DNA of 64,000 bases from JACQGZ01 sp036004665 (GTDB lineage: Bacteria; Sysuimicrobiota; Sysuimicrobiia; Sysuimicrobiales; Humicultoraceae): assembly GCA_036004665.1 (NCBI GenBank), contig DASYRG010000018.1, positions 9,925 through 73,924 of the forward strand. Reading direction: 5' to 3'. The notes below the pieces were generated by a model that worked only from the letters and a program-made list of their open reading frames with translations, did no database searches and was not told where the DNA came from. This document shows positions 1 through 8,105 of the stretch, piece after piece (position 1 is the stretch's first letter; every line of letters starts with the position of its first letter). The translations under genes and the position numbers were made by a program.

Positions 1-1315
1 AGCCCTGACCGATGGCCATGTTGATGTTGTCGCCGGGATACCAGGGTTCCCCGAGCGTGCGCTGCTTCCAGGCGGCGGAGGGGATCAGCCCCGGCGACTC
101 GGAGGGCAGGTCGACGCCGGTGCGCTCGCCGAGCCCCAAGGCGTGCGCCATCTGGGACATGGCTTCACCGCCGGTGCGGTATCCCAGCGTCCAGAAGAAC
201 ACGTTGCACGACTGCGCCACCCCGGTGACGAAGTCCACCGTGCCGTGCGCGCGCAGGTCGTGGAAGATCCACCCGCCCAGGCGGAAGACGCCGGGGCAGT
301 GGATGCGCGTGGCGCGCGTCGCCGTCCCGCGCGTCAGCGCCGCCGCCGCCGTGACGATCTTGAAGACCGACCCTGGCTCGTAGGCCCCCTCCGCCGCGCG
401 GTTCAGCAGAGGCAGGGTGCGGTCGCCGGAGAGGCGGGCCCACCTCCGGGCGCTGATCCCGGCGGCAAAAGCGTTGGGATCGTAGGCGGGGTGGCTGGCC
501 AGGGCGAGGATCTCGCCGTTGCGGGGATCGAGCACCACCACCGCACCGGTGCGCGTACCGAGCGCCGCCTCGGCCGCCCGCTGAATGTCCAGGTCAATCG
601 TCAGCACGATCGAGCGGCCCGCGCGAGCGGGCTCGCGCCCCAGCACGCGCAGCAGACGTCCCCGCGCGTCGACCTCCACGCGCTGGCGCCCCTCGTATCC
701 GCGCAGCACCCGGTCATAGACCCGCTCCACCCCTCCCTTGCCGACCAGATCGCCCATGCGGTAGTCCGTCCAGGCGGTCGACGCCAGTTCGGCCGGATTG
801 ATCTCCCCAAGGTAGCCCAGGGCGTGGGCGGCCAGCGACCCGTAGAGGTAGTGTCGGACGGGCTCGACTTCGATGATGACCCCGGGGAGGTCGAGGCGGT
901 TCTCCTCCACCATCGCGACGATGGCCTTGGAGACGTCCCGGCGGAGGCGTACGGGTTCGAAGGGACGGCTGCGGGCGCGGGCGATGCGGTCGCGGATCTC
1001 CCCCTCGGGCAACTGTAGGATGGCGGCGAGCCGCGGCAGGACGCGCTCGGCGCTGCGGATCTCATTGGGCAGAATCGAAACGGTGAAGGCAGCGCGGCTC
1101 GTGACGAGCGGGCGGCCCTTCCGGTCGTAGAGAGTCCCCCGCGGGGCGGGAAGGCGGAGATCGCGCAGCCGGTTCTCTTCGGACTCCGCCAGGTAGTGCT
1201 CGCCCTGAACGACCTGCAGTTGCCAGAGACGGCCCACCAGGATGGCAAAGAGCAGCGCCACGACCACCCCCAGGGCGGTCACTCGCGTGGTCGGCCCGGC
1301 GGGCTCAGACGCCAT
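1..1315 (-). CDS. mrdA: Penicillin-binding protein 2 (elongasome transpeptidase), 3' end cut by window edge
   Basis: Cross-links peptidoglycan during rod elongation, anchored in the membrane with MreBCD. The start (reverse ATG at 1313-1315) gives one N-terminal membrane helix followed by the PBP dimer domain with LPAPRGTLYDRKGRPL. The transpeptidase domain holds the SxxK nucleophile motif in EPGSVFK and an SxN-type motif in QSCNVFF. The KTG motif lies beyond position 1, so about 438 codons are visible and the C-terminus is missing. The start overlaps the end of mreD by 11 bases, so the gene is the last visible member of the mreBCD operon. The family call is secure. Assignment to PBP2 rather than a PBP3/FtsI type rests on the mreD neighbour. 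Confidence 0.93.
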   Translation of the reverse strand, partial: MASEPAGPTTRVTALGVVVALLFAILVGRLWQLQVVQGEHYLAESEENRLRDLRLPAPRGTLYDRKGRPLVTSRAAFTVSILPNEIRSAERVLPRLAAILQLPEGEIRDRIARARSRPFEPVRLRRDVSKAIVAMVEENRLDLPGVIIEVEPVRHYLYGSLAAHALGYLGEINPAELASTAWTDYRMGDLVGKGGVERVYDRVLRGYEGRQRVEVDARGRLLRVLGREPARAGRSIVLTIDLDIQRAAEAALGTRTGAVVVLDPRNGEILALASHPAYDPNAFAAGISARRWARLSGDRTLPLLNRAAEGAYEPGSVFKIVTAAAALTRGTATRATRIHCPGVFRLGGWIFHDLRAHGTVDFVTGVAQSCNVFFWTLGYRTGGEAMSQMAHALGLGERTGVDLPSESPGLIPSAAWKQRTLGEPWYPGDNINMAIGQG

Positions 1316-1811
1316 GCAGTCCTTCGCGGCCGCGCACTGTGCGCCGCGGTCGGAAGAGCGCCCGAACGGCGCCGAAGACCGGCACCACGGCGATCAGGTT
1401 GGCCAGCACCTGGGCCAGCAGCGGCCGGCCAAAGTCCGCGGCCGCAACCGGCAGGAGCCCCGTCACGACCAGCACCGCCGCGAGGATGAGCTGATGGACC
1501 ACCGTCGCGCCGGCTGTGACGAGCCAGGGAAGGCCCCGCTGTTCGACCAGAACCCGCCCCAACGCTCCGGTCCCCTGGCCGACCAGAAACTTGGAGAGCG
1601 CGAACAACCCCAGACTCCCGCCGAAGAGCAAATCCTGCAGCAACCCCGCTCCCAGCCCGGCCAGGGGGGTCCAGGAGGGGCGGGCAAAACCCACCGCCAC
1701 GATCAACGCCAGATTCGGATCGATTACCTGGCCAACGATGGGCAGGCGCACCAGCCAGGAGGAATGGATCAACTCGGTGAGGATGATCAGCAGGGTGAGG
1801 CCGATCGCCAT
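1305..1811 (-). CDS. mreD: Rod shape-determining protein MreD
   Basis: Small polytopic inner-membrane protein of the elongasome, 168 residues, with several hydrophobic helices that fill nearly the whole length, as usual for MreD. Sequence conservation in this family is low, so the call rests on topology, length and position between mreC and mrdA. It starts 4 bases after mreC ends and its last codons overlap the PBP2 start, which indicates translational coupling. Confidence 0.88.
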   Translation of the reverse strand: MAIGLTLLIILTELIHSSWLVRLPIVGQVIDPNLALIVAVGFARPSWTPLAGLGAGLLQDLLFGGSLGLFALSKFLVGQGTGALGRVLVEQRGLPWLVTAGATVVHQLILAAVLVVTGLLPVAAADFGRPLLAQVLANLIAVVPVFGAVRALFRPRRTVRGREGLHGV

Positions 1812-1815
1812 ACGT

Positions 1816-2634
1816 TCAGCGGCTCGACGGCTGGGGGAGGAGGATGAGGACCTCTTCGATCCGGCTCAGGTCGGCGGCGGGACGGACCGTCCCCTCCCGG
1901 AAGATCGCGCTGCCGGAACGCAGCGTGACCAGCCGCCCAACCACGATACCCGGCGGAAAAACGCCCCCCTGCCCCGAGGTGATGATGGCCTCGTCCTTGG
2001 GCACCGCGGTCGCCCGGGAGACGTACTTCAACTGCAGGTCGCCCTCCCCCGTCCCCTCCACTACCCCGATTTCGCGCGACGTCTGAAGGGTCACGCTGAC
2101 TGCGCTGCGGGGATCAGAGAGTAGGAGCACGCGCGAGGAGAAAGGGGTCACCTCGATCACGCGTCCCGCCGCTCCTTCCCCCGTGACCACGGGCGCGTTG
2201 CGGCCGACCCCGTCAGTGCTGCCGCGGTCGACGACGATCGTGGCGAACCATCGAGCCGGATCGCGGCCGACCACGCGCGCGGCCAGGACCCGGTAGGGGG
2301 TCTGGGCCCGGAAGGCCAGGAGGGACTCCAGACGACGCGCCGCCTGGGACGTCTCCCGCAGCCGCGTCACGTCGCCGGAGAGGCGCTGCACCTGCTCCCG
2401 CAAGCGAGCGTTCTCGGTCCGAAGCCGGCCGATCTCCGTGTAGACCTCCCAGCCGCGCGCCACGGAGTCAGCGACCCGGGCGAGCGCCGTCTGCAGCGGG
2501 GTCAGCACGGTGAGCACGGTGCGTCCGAGCGGACCCAGGCTGCGGCGGTCCTCCCCGCGCACCTGCCCGGTGAGCATGACCAGGACGGCCAGCAGCACGG
2601 CCAGAAACAGGATGGATCGCCCTCGGGGACTCAC
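1816..2634 (-). CDS. mreC: Rod shape-determining protein MreC
   Basis: Periplasmic scaffold that links MreB to the PBPs. The 272-residue product has an N-terminal membrane helix (about residues 8-25), a coiled-coil stretch (about 60-100, with repeated E/R/L heptads such as RLRTENARLREQVQRL) and then the beta-rich MreC domain with the typical RVVGRDP, GVGRNAPVV and LLLSDPRSAVSV segments. It sits 10 bases after mreB and 4 bases before mreD. Confidence 0.95.
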   Translation of the reverse strand: MSPRGRSILFLAVLLAVLVMLTGQVRGEDRRSLGPLGRTVLTVLTPLQTALARVADSVARGWEVYTEIGRLRTENARLREQVQRLSGDVTRLRETSQAARRLESLLAFRAQTPYRVLAARVVGRDPARWFATIVVDRGSTDGVGRNAPVVTGEGAAGRVIEVTPFSSRVLLLSDPRSAVSVTLQTSREIGVVEGTGEGDLQLKYVSRATAVPKDEAIITSGQGGVFPPGIVVGRLVTLRSGSAIFREGTVRPAADLSRIEEVLILLPQPSSR

Positions 2635-2644
2635 GACGGCTGAA

Positions 2645-3688
2645 TCAGCCTCGTTTGGCGGTGATCAGCATCTTGCGGAGCGTCTCGATCTCCTCCAGAG
2701 CCCGTCCGGTGCCCATGACCACGTCTACCAAGGGGTCGTCCGTGAGCGTTACCGGCATCCCCGTCTCCTCGGCCAGGAGCCGATCCATGCCGCGCAGGAG
2801 CGCGCCCCCGCCCGTCAGGACTATGCCCCGATCGACGATATCCGCGGCCAGTTCCGGGGGGGTCCGCTCCAGGGTCTGCTTCACCGCGTCGACGATGGCC
2901 TGGATCGGCTCGGCCATAGCCTCCCGGATCTCGGTGCTGGTCATGCGCACGGTGCGGGGCAGGCCGGAGAGCAGGTCGCGCCCGCGCACGTCGACGACCT
3001 GCTCGTCGTGGTTGAGCGGGTAGGCCGAGCCGATGGCGATCTTGATCTCCTCGGCGGAGCGCTCACCGATGAGCAGGTTGTACGCCCGCCGGGCGTAGTT
3101 GATGATCGCCTCGTCCTTCTCGTCGCCGCCGATGCGGATAGACCGGCTGGTGACGATGCCGCCCAGAGCGATCACCGCCACCTCGGTGGTGCCGCCGCCG
3201 ATGTCCACGACCATGCTGCCCACCGGCTCGCTGACCGGCAGGCCGGCGCCGATCGCCGCGGCCATGGGCTCTTCGATGAGATAGGCTTCCCGCGCTCCCG
3301 CCTGCAGGGTGGCGTCGATGACGGCGCGCTTCTCCACTTCCGTCACCCCCGAAGGGATGCCGACGATGACCCGCGGATGGAAGATGGAGCGGCCGCGCAT
3401 CCCGCGCTTGATGAAGTAGCCCAGCATCTGCGCGGTCGTGTCGAAATCGGCGATCACGCCGTCCCGCAGCGGGCGGGTGGCGGTGATGTGGCCGGGCGTG
3501 CGCCCGAGCATCCGCTTGGCATCATCCCCCACCGCCAGGATCTGCCCGTCCTCCGAGTTCTTCGCCACCACGGAGGGCTCGCGCACCACGATCCCTTCGC
3601 GGCGGACGTAGACCAGAGTATTGGCTGTCCCCAGGTCCACGCCCATGTCCCGCGTCACCCGTCCTGCCAGCCAATCCAGCACGCCCAT
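2645..3688 (-). CDS. mreB: Rod shape-determining protein MreB (bacterial actin)
   Basis: Forms membrane-bound filaments that guide lateral wall synthesis. It has the normal length (347 residues) and actin-fold nucleotide motifs: phosphate-1 DLGTANTLVYV near the N-terminus, phosphate-2 VVDIGGGTTEVAVI near residue 160 and adenosine motif IVLTGGGALLRG near 285. Family blocks KEDGQI-like NSEDGQILAVG, IGIPSGVTEVEKRA and LIEEPMAAAIGAGLPV are also present. It follows radC by 14 bases and heads the mreBCD-mrdA run. Confidence 0.98.
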   Translation of the reverse strand: MGVLDWLAGRVTRDMGVDLGTANTLVYVRREGIVVREPSVVAKNSEDGQILAVGDDAKRMLGRTPGHITATRPLRDGVIADFDTTAQMLGYFIKRGMRGRSIFHPRVIVGIPSGVTEVEKRAVIDATLQAGAREAYLIEEPMAAAIGAGLPVSEPVGSMVVDIGGGTTEVAVIALGGIVTSRSIRIGGDEKDEAIINYARRAYNLLIGERSAEEIKIAIGSAYPLNHDEQVVDVRGRDLLSGLPRTVRMTSTEIREAMAEPIQAIVDAVKQTLERTPPELAADIVDRGIVLTGGGALLRGMDRLLAEETGMPVTLTDDPLVDVVMGTGRALEEIETLRKMLITAKRG

Positions 3689-3702
3689 ACCGTCCTCCTC
3701 TG

Positions 3703-4404
3703 CTACCTCCCGGGCAGGAGGCCCCGTTCACGCAGACTCACAGAACGCCCATGCCCGATGATGAGATGATCGAGGACATCGATGCCGACGATCTGCCCTG
3801 CCGCGCGGAGGCGGTCCGTGATCACCAGGTCGTCCCCGCTCGGTTCCGGATTTCCCGAGGGATGATTGTGGGCCACGATGACGGCGGCCGCGCTGCGTCG
3901 CACCGCCTCCTTGAAGACCTCCCGCGGGTGGATCGGCGCGCTGTCCAGGCTTCCTACCGCCACCTCCACCACGGCCAGGACCTCGTGCTTGGTGTTCAGG
4001 AGGACGGCGCGGAAATGCTCCCGATCGAGGGTCGCCATTTGCGGAGCCAGCAGCGCGGCGGCATCAGCGGGCGAATGGATCGTGGGGCGATCTCCCCCGG
4101 TGGGTCCGTGCGCCCGCCGGCCCAACTCGAACGCGGCCAGCACCGCTGCGGCCTTGGCCGGCCCCAGGCCGGCGACCTGATCGATCTCCTCAACGGGCGC
4201 CCGGCTCAGTTCCTGGAGAGACCCAAACGTGGAGAGCAGGCTCTCCGCCATCGGGAGCACGCCCCGCCCGCGGGTGCCCACCCCGAGGAGGACGGCCAGC
4301 AGTTCGGTCGTCCCCAGCGCGGCTGGGCCGGCCGCGCGCAGTCGCTCCCGCGGCCGCGCATCTGAGGGAAGGGCGGTCACTTTGAGCCGGGAGACCTGGG
4401 TCAC
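3703..4404 (-). CDS. radC: RadC-family JAB/MPN-domain protein
   Basis: A 233-residue RadC-like protein. It has an N-terminal helix-hairpin-helix region (DQVAGLGPAKAAAVLAAFELGRR) and a C-terminal JAB/MPN metalloprotease-like domain with the metal motif AHNHPSGNPEPSGDD. The exact cellular role of RadC is unresolved; the original link to DNA repair is doubtful. The start is GTG at 4402-4404. A location directly before mreB is a common arrangement. A long leader (about 200 bases) separates it from the best upstream promoter. Confidence 0.93.
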   Translation of the reverse strand: MTQVSRLKVTALPSDARPRERLRAAGPAALGTTELLAVLLGVGTRGRGVLPMAESLLSTFGSLQELSRAPVEEIDQVAGLGPAKAAAVLAAFELGRRAHGPTGGDRPTIHSPADAAALLAPQMATLDREHFRAVLLNTKHEVLAVVEVAVGSLDSAPIHPREVFKEAVRRSAAAVIVAHNHPSGNPEPSGDDLVITDRLRAAGQIVGIDVLDHLIIGHGRSVSLRERGLLPGR

Positions 4405-4791
4405 GCAATGCCTCCGGTCCTCGGCTCCTCTGGAGAGCGCTGCGAGCCAGCGGACGCTGACCCAGGGAGCTCAGGACGGCATCCGCCGGGCGCCCCCCGC
4501 CCCGCCGCCGCCCGCTCCCGTCCGGCGTCCCTCCGCCCGGGGCGGTCAGGCCACCGGATGAGCGACGCTGGCCGGGCCGCCGAAGCCCGCCCGGCCGGAG
4601 CCGAAACCTCAAGATCAGCAGCAGTATAGCACGCGTCCGGACTTCACCTGTCTCAATCGGCGGAACGTCCGGCGTTTTGGGGGGAAACGGAACCGAGTGG
4701 CTGCCCATGAGGTCCAGCGGGTGCGGGGAGGAAGCTCACAGGCGAGTAAAATACGTCTTCGAGCCCGGGAGCCTCGTCCCCGCACCCGTCC
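4405..4791. other. Gene-free leader between the tat cluster and radC-mreB
   Basis: About 390 bases without a convincing gene. Next to the end of the DUF4321 gene lies a 12-base perfect inverted repeat (4718-4729 with 4777-4788, arms CGGGTGCGGGGA/TCCCCGCACCCG) with a loop of about 47 bases; it may end or stabilise the upstream transcript. On the minus strand follow a candidate promoter (4623-4656) and a very GC-rich hairpin near 4570-4600 with an 8-base stem GGCCGGGC/GCCCGGCC. I matched it to no known riboswitch or RNA family. Confidence 0.5.
4623..4656 (-). promoter_or_regulatory. Candidate promoter for radC-mreBCD-mrdA
   Basis: On the minus strand, TATACT (4623-4628) is preceded by TG one base upstream, an extended -10 element. 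A TTGAGA hexamer lies at 4651-4656, but the 22-base spacing is too long, so the extended -10 is the main evidence. It would give a leader of about 210 bases before the radC GTG start. Confidence 0.45.
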
Positions 4792-5064
4792 CTAGGTCAT
4801 CAAGCGGAAGAGCCAGACCGCCAGGACCATGCCCAGGACGATGGCCAGGTTGAGGCGGAGCGTCGCGCCGATGGTTAGCGTGAGGACCCGGATGTCAAAG
4901 GTGAACGGGGGGTCGATGATGGCGGCGCGGACCTCGCGGGTGAGAAAGCCCAGAGACGGATAGGCGGAGAGGGCCTCGGTGATCACGCTCCCCAACAACC
5001 CTCCCGCGAAGAGGACCAGCAGCAGCACCCACCAGGGATTGCGTGTGCGGCGCGACCGGGCCAC
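4792..5064 (-). CDS. DUF4321 small membrane protein
   Basis: A 90-residue protein with an N-terminal membrane helix (about residues 11-28, WWVLLLVLFAGGLLGSV) and a C-terminal one (about 68-88, LNLAIVLGMVLAVWLFRL), separated by a short extracytoplasmic loop with FTFDIRVLTLTIGATLRLNL. This pattern matches the DUF4321 family, which has no known function. It lies 17 bases downstream of tatC on the same strand, so it probably shares the transcript. Confidence 0.75.
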   Translation of the reverse strand: MARSRRTRNPWWVLLLVLFAGGLLGSVITEALSAYPSLGFLTREVRAAIIDPPFTFDIRVLTLTIGATLRLNLAIVLGMVLAVWLFRLMT

Positions 5065-5081
5065 GCCGCTCCTCTTCGCGC

Positions 5082-5831
5082 TCAGCGTCCCTCGACCTGC
5101 TCAATCGCTACGGCTCGCGGCGCAGTGAAGCGAGCGATCCAGATGGACACTTCGTAGAGGAGATAGGTCGGGATCGCCATCATGAGCTGCGAGAAGACGT
5201 CTCCACCAGGGGTAAGAAACGCCGCCGCGATCACGATCCCGGCGATGGCATAGCGCCGTCCTGCGGCAAGGGAAGCCGGCGTGACCACCCCGATCTTGGT
5301 CAGGAAGAGGATGACGATGGGGAGTTCGAAGACCGCCCCGAATCCGAGCATGAAGGCGGTGAGGAAGGAGACGTATGCACCCACGCTGATCATCGGCTCG
5401 AGCACGCCGGGTACCTTGTAGCCGAGCAGGTAGCGCACCCCCACCGGCACGATGGCGACCAGCGAGAAGAGTGCGCCGCCGACGAAGAGCACCAGCGCGG
5501 GGGGAAGCAACCAGAGGGCGGAGCGGCGCTCGGCCGGGGTCAATCCTACCGCCACAAAGGCCCAGATCTGGTAGAGCAGGAAGGGCAGGCTGAGAAAGAC
5601 ACCGGCCACGAGGGCGAGTTTGAACCGGACGAAGAACGCCTCGGTCACCCCGACGAAGACGACGCCGCGGCCGGTCGCCCCGGTGACCGGCCGGATGAGG
5701 AACGCCAGCATCTCGTCGGCGAAGAACCAGCTGGCGACCGTAGCCACCGCGAGGGCCGCCAGCGCGAAGAAGAGCCGCCGCCGCAGCTCTTCCAGATGCT
5801 CGACAATGGTCATTGGCCGGTCGGCGGCCAT
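5082..5831 (-). CDS. tatC: Twin-arginine translocase subunit TatC
   Basis: Membrane receptor for twin-arginine signal peptides. The 249-residue product starts with the cytoplasmic motif EHLEELRRRL (a TatC signature), has six membrane helices, and keeps the conserved glutamate region FFVRFKLALVAGVFLSLPFLLYQIWAF in the middle. A second in-frame ATG six codons in (MTIVEHLEEL) is an equally plausible start. It lies 20 bases after tatA. A likely substrate in this window is the Rieske protein, which has a twin-arginine leader. Confidence 0.96.
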   Translation of the reverse strand: MAADRPMTIVEHLEELRRRLFFALAALAVATVASWFFADEMLAFLIRPVTGATGRGVVFVGVTEAFFVRFKLALVAGVFLSLPFLLYQIWAFVAVGLTPAERRSALWLLPPALVLFVGGALFSLVAIVPVGVRYLLGYKVPGVLEPMISVGAYVSFLTAFMLGFGAVFELPIVILFLTKIGVVTPASLAAGRRYAIAGIVIAAAFLTPGGDVFSQLMMAIPTYLLYEVSIWIARFTAPRAVAIEQVEGR

Positions 5832-5851
5832 GGCGCGAGCGAGAAGAGACC

Positions 5852-6052
5852 TTACGAGGAAGATTCTTTCGGACGCCGGTCGTCCTTCAGGTCGTCCTCG
5901 ACGTCCCGGACTTCCTTCCTGAAGTCGCGAATCGTGCGCCCAAGCGCCGATCCGATCCCTGCCAGACGGCTGGCGCCGAAGAGCAGCAGCAGGATCAGAA
6001 AGATGAACACGAGCTCCTGAGTGCCCACGCCTCCGATCAGGCCTAGAGACAT
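5852..6052 (-). CDS. tatA: Twin-arginine translocase subunit TatA/E
   Basis: Pore-forming Tat component, 66 residues: a short N-terminal membrane helix (ELVFIFLILLLLFGASRL) followed directly by the amphipathic helix GIGSALGRTIRDFRKEV and a charged tail, the classic TatA plan. The FG pair after the membrane helix is conserved. It is the immediate upstream neighbour of tatC. A second tatA copy lies at 6841-7038 on the other strand. Confidence 0.95.
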   Translation of the reverse strand: MSLGLIGGVGTQELVFIFLILLLLFGASRLAGIGSALGRTIRDFRKEVRDVEDDLKDDRRPKESSS

Positions 6053-6080
6053 ACTGCCACCTCCATCCGGAGGAATTATA

Positions 6081-6305
6081 TCACTCGGAGGACGGCCCGC
6101 CGCGGGGCGGGGTTGAGTCGCCGCGGCGCCGCAGCAGGAGCCAGATCATCTGCAGCACATCTCTTCCGATACTGCGGATCTGATCCCAGTCCTGCGGGAC
6201 TCTCCCGCGCGCGGCGCGCCAGCGGCCCCGCAATGCGGCGGAGTCGGCGGCGACCTGTCTCTTCAGGTTCGCGAGTCGCTCTCGAGGAGTGTCCTGCGGA
6301 GCCAC
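6081..6305 (-). CDS. Small hypothetical protein after the holin-like gene
   Basis: A 74-residue, charged, mostly helical product without a clear membrane helix. A strong ribosome binding site (AAGGAGG, 7 bases before the GTG start) lies inside the end of the preceding gene, which it overlaps by 43 bases. This supports real, coupled translation. I do not recognise the family. Position suggests a partner of the membrane protein encoded just upstream. Confidence 0.55.
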   Translation of the reverse strand: MAPQDTPRERLANLKRQVAADSAALRGRWRAARGRVPQDWDQIRSIGRDVLQMIWLLLRRRGDSTPPRGGPSSE

Positions 6306-6667
6306 CGCAGATCCTCCTTGAAGGCCGCAGCCAGGGCACGCAGCCGGCGCCGGCGGAAGCGGCTCAAACCAACCATGATGGCCACCGCAGCCGCCAGGAC
6401 GGTGGCACCGAGAACGATCAATGCCGCCAACCAGGGCGCGATGACCGTGGCCAGAGCCAGCACCACTGTCACGACCAGCATGGCCAACACGAGCATGCCG
6501 AGGACGGCCGACGCTCCCAGCAGCGCCACGCCGATTGCAATGTCCCGCGCCGTCGCGCGGGCTTCCTGCCCCGCCAGGGTGGCATATGTCTCGAAGATGG
6601 CGACGACATTTGCGGCCAGCCGGCGCAGAATGGCAGAGACGGGTTCGGGGGCGCGGTCGGGCCTCAT
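6263..6667 (-). CDS. Phage-holin-like superfamily membrane protein (Holin-X/DUF1469 type)
   Basis: 134 residues: an amphipathic N-terminal helix (SAILRRLAANVVAIFETYATLAGQE), two long membrane helices (about 45-68 and 74-98) and an arginine-rich cytoplasmic tail. This matches the actinobacterial Holin-X/phage_holin_3_6 layout, a family of chromosomal membrane proteins of unknown role. No phage genes are nearby, so a lytic role is unlikely. It is divergent from the second tatA gene. Confidence 0.7.
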   Translation of the reverse strand: MRPDRAPEPVSAILRRLAANVVAIFETYATLAGQEARATARDIAIGVALLGASAVLGMLVLAMLVVTVVLALATVIAPWLAALIVLGATVLAAAVAIMVGLSRFRRRRLRALAAAFKEDLRWLRRTLLESDSRT

Positions 6668-6840
6668 CCCGGCGGCATGTTTTCCAGGCGGACCCAGGAA
6701 CCCCTGCCGCCGTCTACGGCGGCCCGGGATGCGGCGCTCTCTTTACGGACTCCCGGGGGTTCCTGCGGTGGGAACTTCCGGTCCTCCGGAACGCTCCATA
6801 CTCATAGGGGTCCGCGGGCAAGGCTCGCTGAACCACTCCT

Positions 6841-7038
6841 ATGTTACCAAACGTCGGCTGGCCGGAGTTGCTGCTCGTCTTCGCGATCGTTCTCCTGCTG
6901 TTCGGCCCTCAGCGGCTGGCTGGAGTCGGCGCAGCTCTGGGGAAAGCGATGCGTGAGTTTAGGCGGGGCCTGACCGAGTCGGCCAAGGAAGACGCTGAGG
7001 AAGACACGGACACCCGGCACTCGGGCGGGCGATCCTAG
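6841..7038 (+). CDS. tatA: Second TatA/E-like protein
   Basis: 65 residues with the same plan as the tatA at 5852-6052: membrane helix (ELLLVFAIVLLLFGPQRL), FGP hinge, amphipathic helix (GVGAALGKAMREFRRGL) and acidic tail. FGP is typical of TatA/TatE. Its stop codon directly abuts the ECF sigma factor gene, so it may be co-transcribed with the envelope-stress genes rather than with tatC. Confidence 0.93.
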   Translation: MLPNVGWPELLLVFAIVLLLFGPQRLAGVGAALGKAMREFRRGLTESAKEDAEEDTDTRHSGGRS

Positions 7039-7641
7039 GTGGTCGGGAGCGATTCAGACGTGGATGCGGCGGCCGGCGCAATAAAGACAGCAGTACCACT
7101 CCTCTCTCGGGCGGAAGGAGTGGAGGCGGAGGAGACCCCCGCCTCGTTTGAGACGCTTCTCCGCCGCCATGGGGCCGCCCTCTATCGCAGCGCCTACCGC
7201 CTTGCCGGCCATGAAAGCGATGCCGAGGATCTCCTGCAAGACACCGTCATCGAAGGCTTGCGGGCCTTCCGGAGTTTCAGACCGGGGTCCCACTTCGACC
7301 GGTGGATGCGCGCCATCATGTCGCACACCTTCATCGACCGGGTCCGCCGGAAGCGCCGCTCGCCGACAACCTCGCTCGATGCCGCCGAACGCCTTCCGGC
7401 GGCCCCCGACATCAGCCCGGAGGAAGTCCTCCTTCGTTCTGAAGAACAGAACGCGGTCCGAGAGGCGCTGGTCGCGCTTCCTCCGGAATTTCGCCTGGCG
7501 GTCGTCCTCGTCGACATCGAGGGGCTGGCTTATGAGGAGGCCGCCGCCCTGATGCACTGCCCCCTGGGCACTGTCCGCTCCCGGCTGCATCGGGGCCGCC
7601 AGCTTCTCCGCACCCGCCTAAATGGAGTGCTGCGAGAATGA
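7039..7641 (+). CDS. RNA polymerase ECF sigma factor (SigE/RpoE type)
   Basis: Envelope-stress type sigma factor of about 200 residues. Region 2 (about residues 38-105) contains the core-binding block HESDAEDLLQDTVIEGLRAF and the -10 recognition helix DRWMRAIMSHTFIDRVRRKRR. Region 4 (about 140-195) contains the helix-turn-helix GLAYEEAAALMHCPLGTVRSRLHRGR. The start is uncertain: GTG at 7039 abuts the tatA stop and GTG at 7060 is an alternative. The stop overlaps the anti-sigma start by 4 bases (ATGA), the usual sigma/anti-sigma coupling. Confidence 0.95.
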   Translation: MVGSDSDVDAAAGAIKTAVPLLSRAEGVEAEETPASFETLLRRHGAALYRSAYRLAGHESDAEDLLQDTVIEGLRAFRSFRPGSHFDRWMRAIMSHTFIDRVRRKRRSPTTSLDAAERLPAAPDISPEEVLLRSEEQNAVREALVALPPEFRLAVVLVDIEGLAYEEAAALMHCPLGTVRSRLHRGRQLLRTRLNGVLRE

Positions 7642-8105
7642 GCGCGCATGCGGGCGAACAGCTCAGCGAGTGGATCGACGGCCACCTCAATCCGGATGCG
7701 GCCGCACAGGTGGCCGCCCACGTAGACGTCTGTGATCGCTGTCGCCAGGAGGTGGATGACCTGCGCAGGGTGCGCACCCTCCTCCGACGGGTCGAGGCGC
7801 CATCTCTACGTCCCGCCTTCTGGGCCCGTCTCGAGGCGCACGTGGCCAAAGAGCGGGAGCGGTTGGCCCGCCGGCAGATCTGGCGCCGGGCTCTGCTGCC
7901 CGCCGCAGTGGCCGCGGGCGCGCTTGGGTTCGCCTTCCTCCCCGCGGGGAAGGTCCCACTGAACCTCGACAGTTATCTCCACGAGCACGCGCAGTACCGG
8001 GCACTCCATCCCCTCACCGATTCGGCCGTCGCCACCCTCGTGGGCACGGACGCCTCCCTGCGGGTGCTGCGAGATTCCCTGGGACGGCACGAGGCTGAAC
8101 CATGA
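7638..8105 (+). CDS. Zinc-finger anti-sigma factor
   Basis: A 155-residue membrane-anchored anti-sigma factor. The N-terminal anti-sigma domain has the ZAS zinc motif H-x3-C-x2-C (HVDVCDRC, near residues 30-37). A single membrane helix (LLPAVAAGALGFAFLPAG, about 95-112) is followed by an extracytoplasmic tail of about 45 residues. It should hold the co-transcribed ECF sigma factor inactive until the tail is cleaved or released. It overlaps both neighbours by 4 bases. Confidence 0.9.
   Translation: MSAHAGEQLSEWIDGHLNPDAAAQVAAHVDVCDRCRQEVDDLRRVRTLLRRVEAPSLRPAFWARLEAHVAKERERLARRQIWRRALLPAAVAAGALGFAFLPAGKVPLNLDSYLHEHAQYRALHPLTDSAVATLVGTDASLRVLRDSLGRHEAEP

Noticed and set aside
2510..3769. 419-codon plus-strand open frame over mreB
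   Set aside because: Antisense of mreB/mreC; high GC creates long stop-free frames.
6263..6667. Prophage holin
   Set aside because: The protein belongs to a chromosomal holin-like membrane family; no endolysin or phage genes are nearby.
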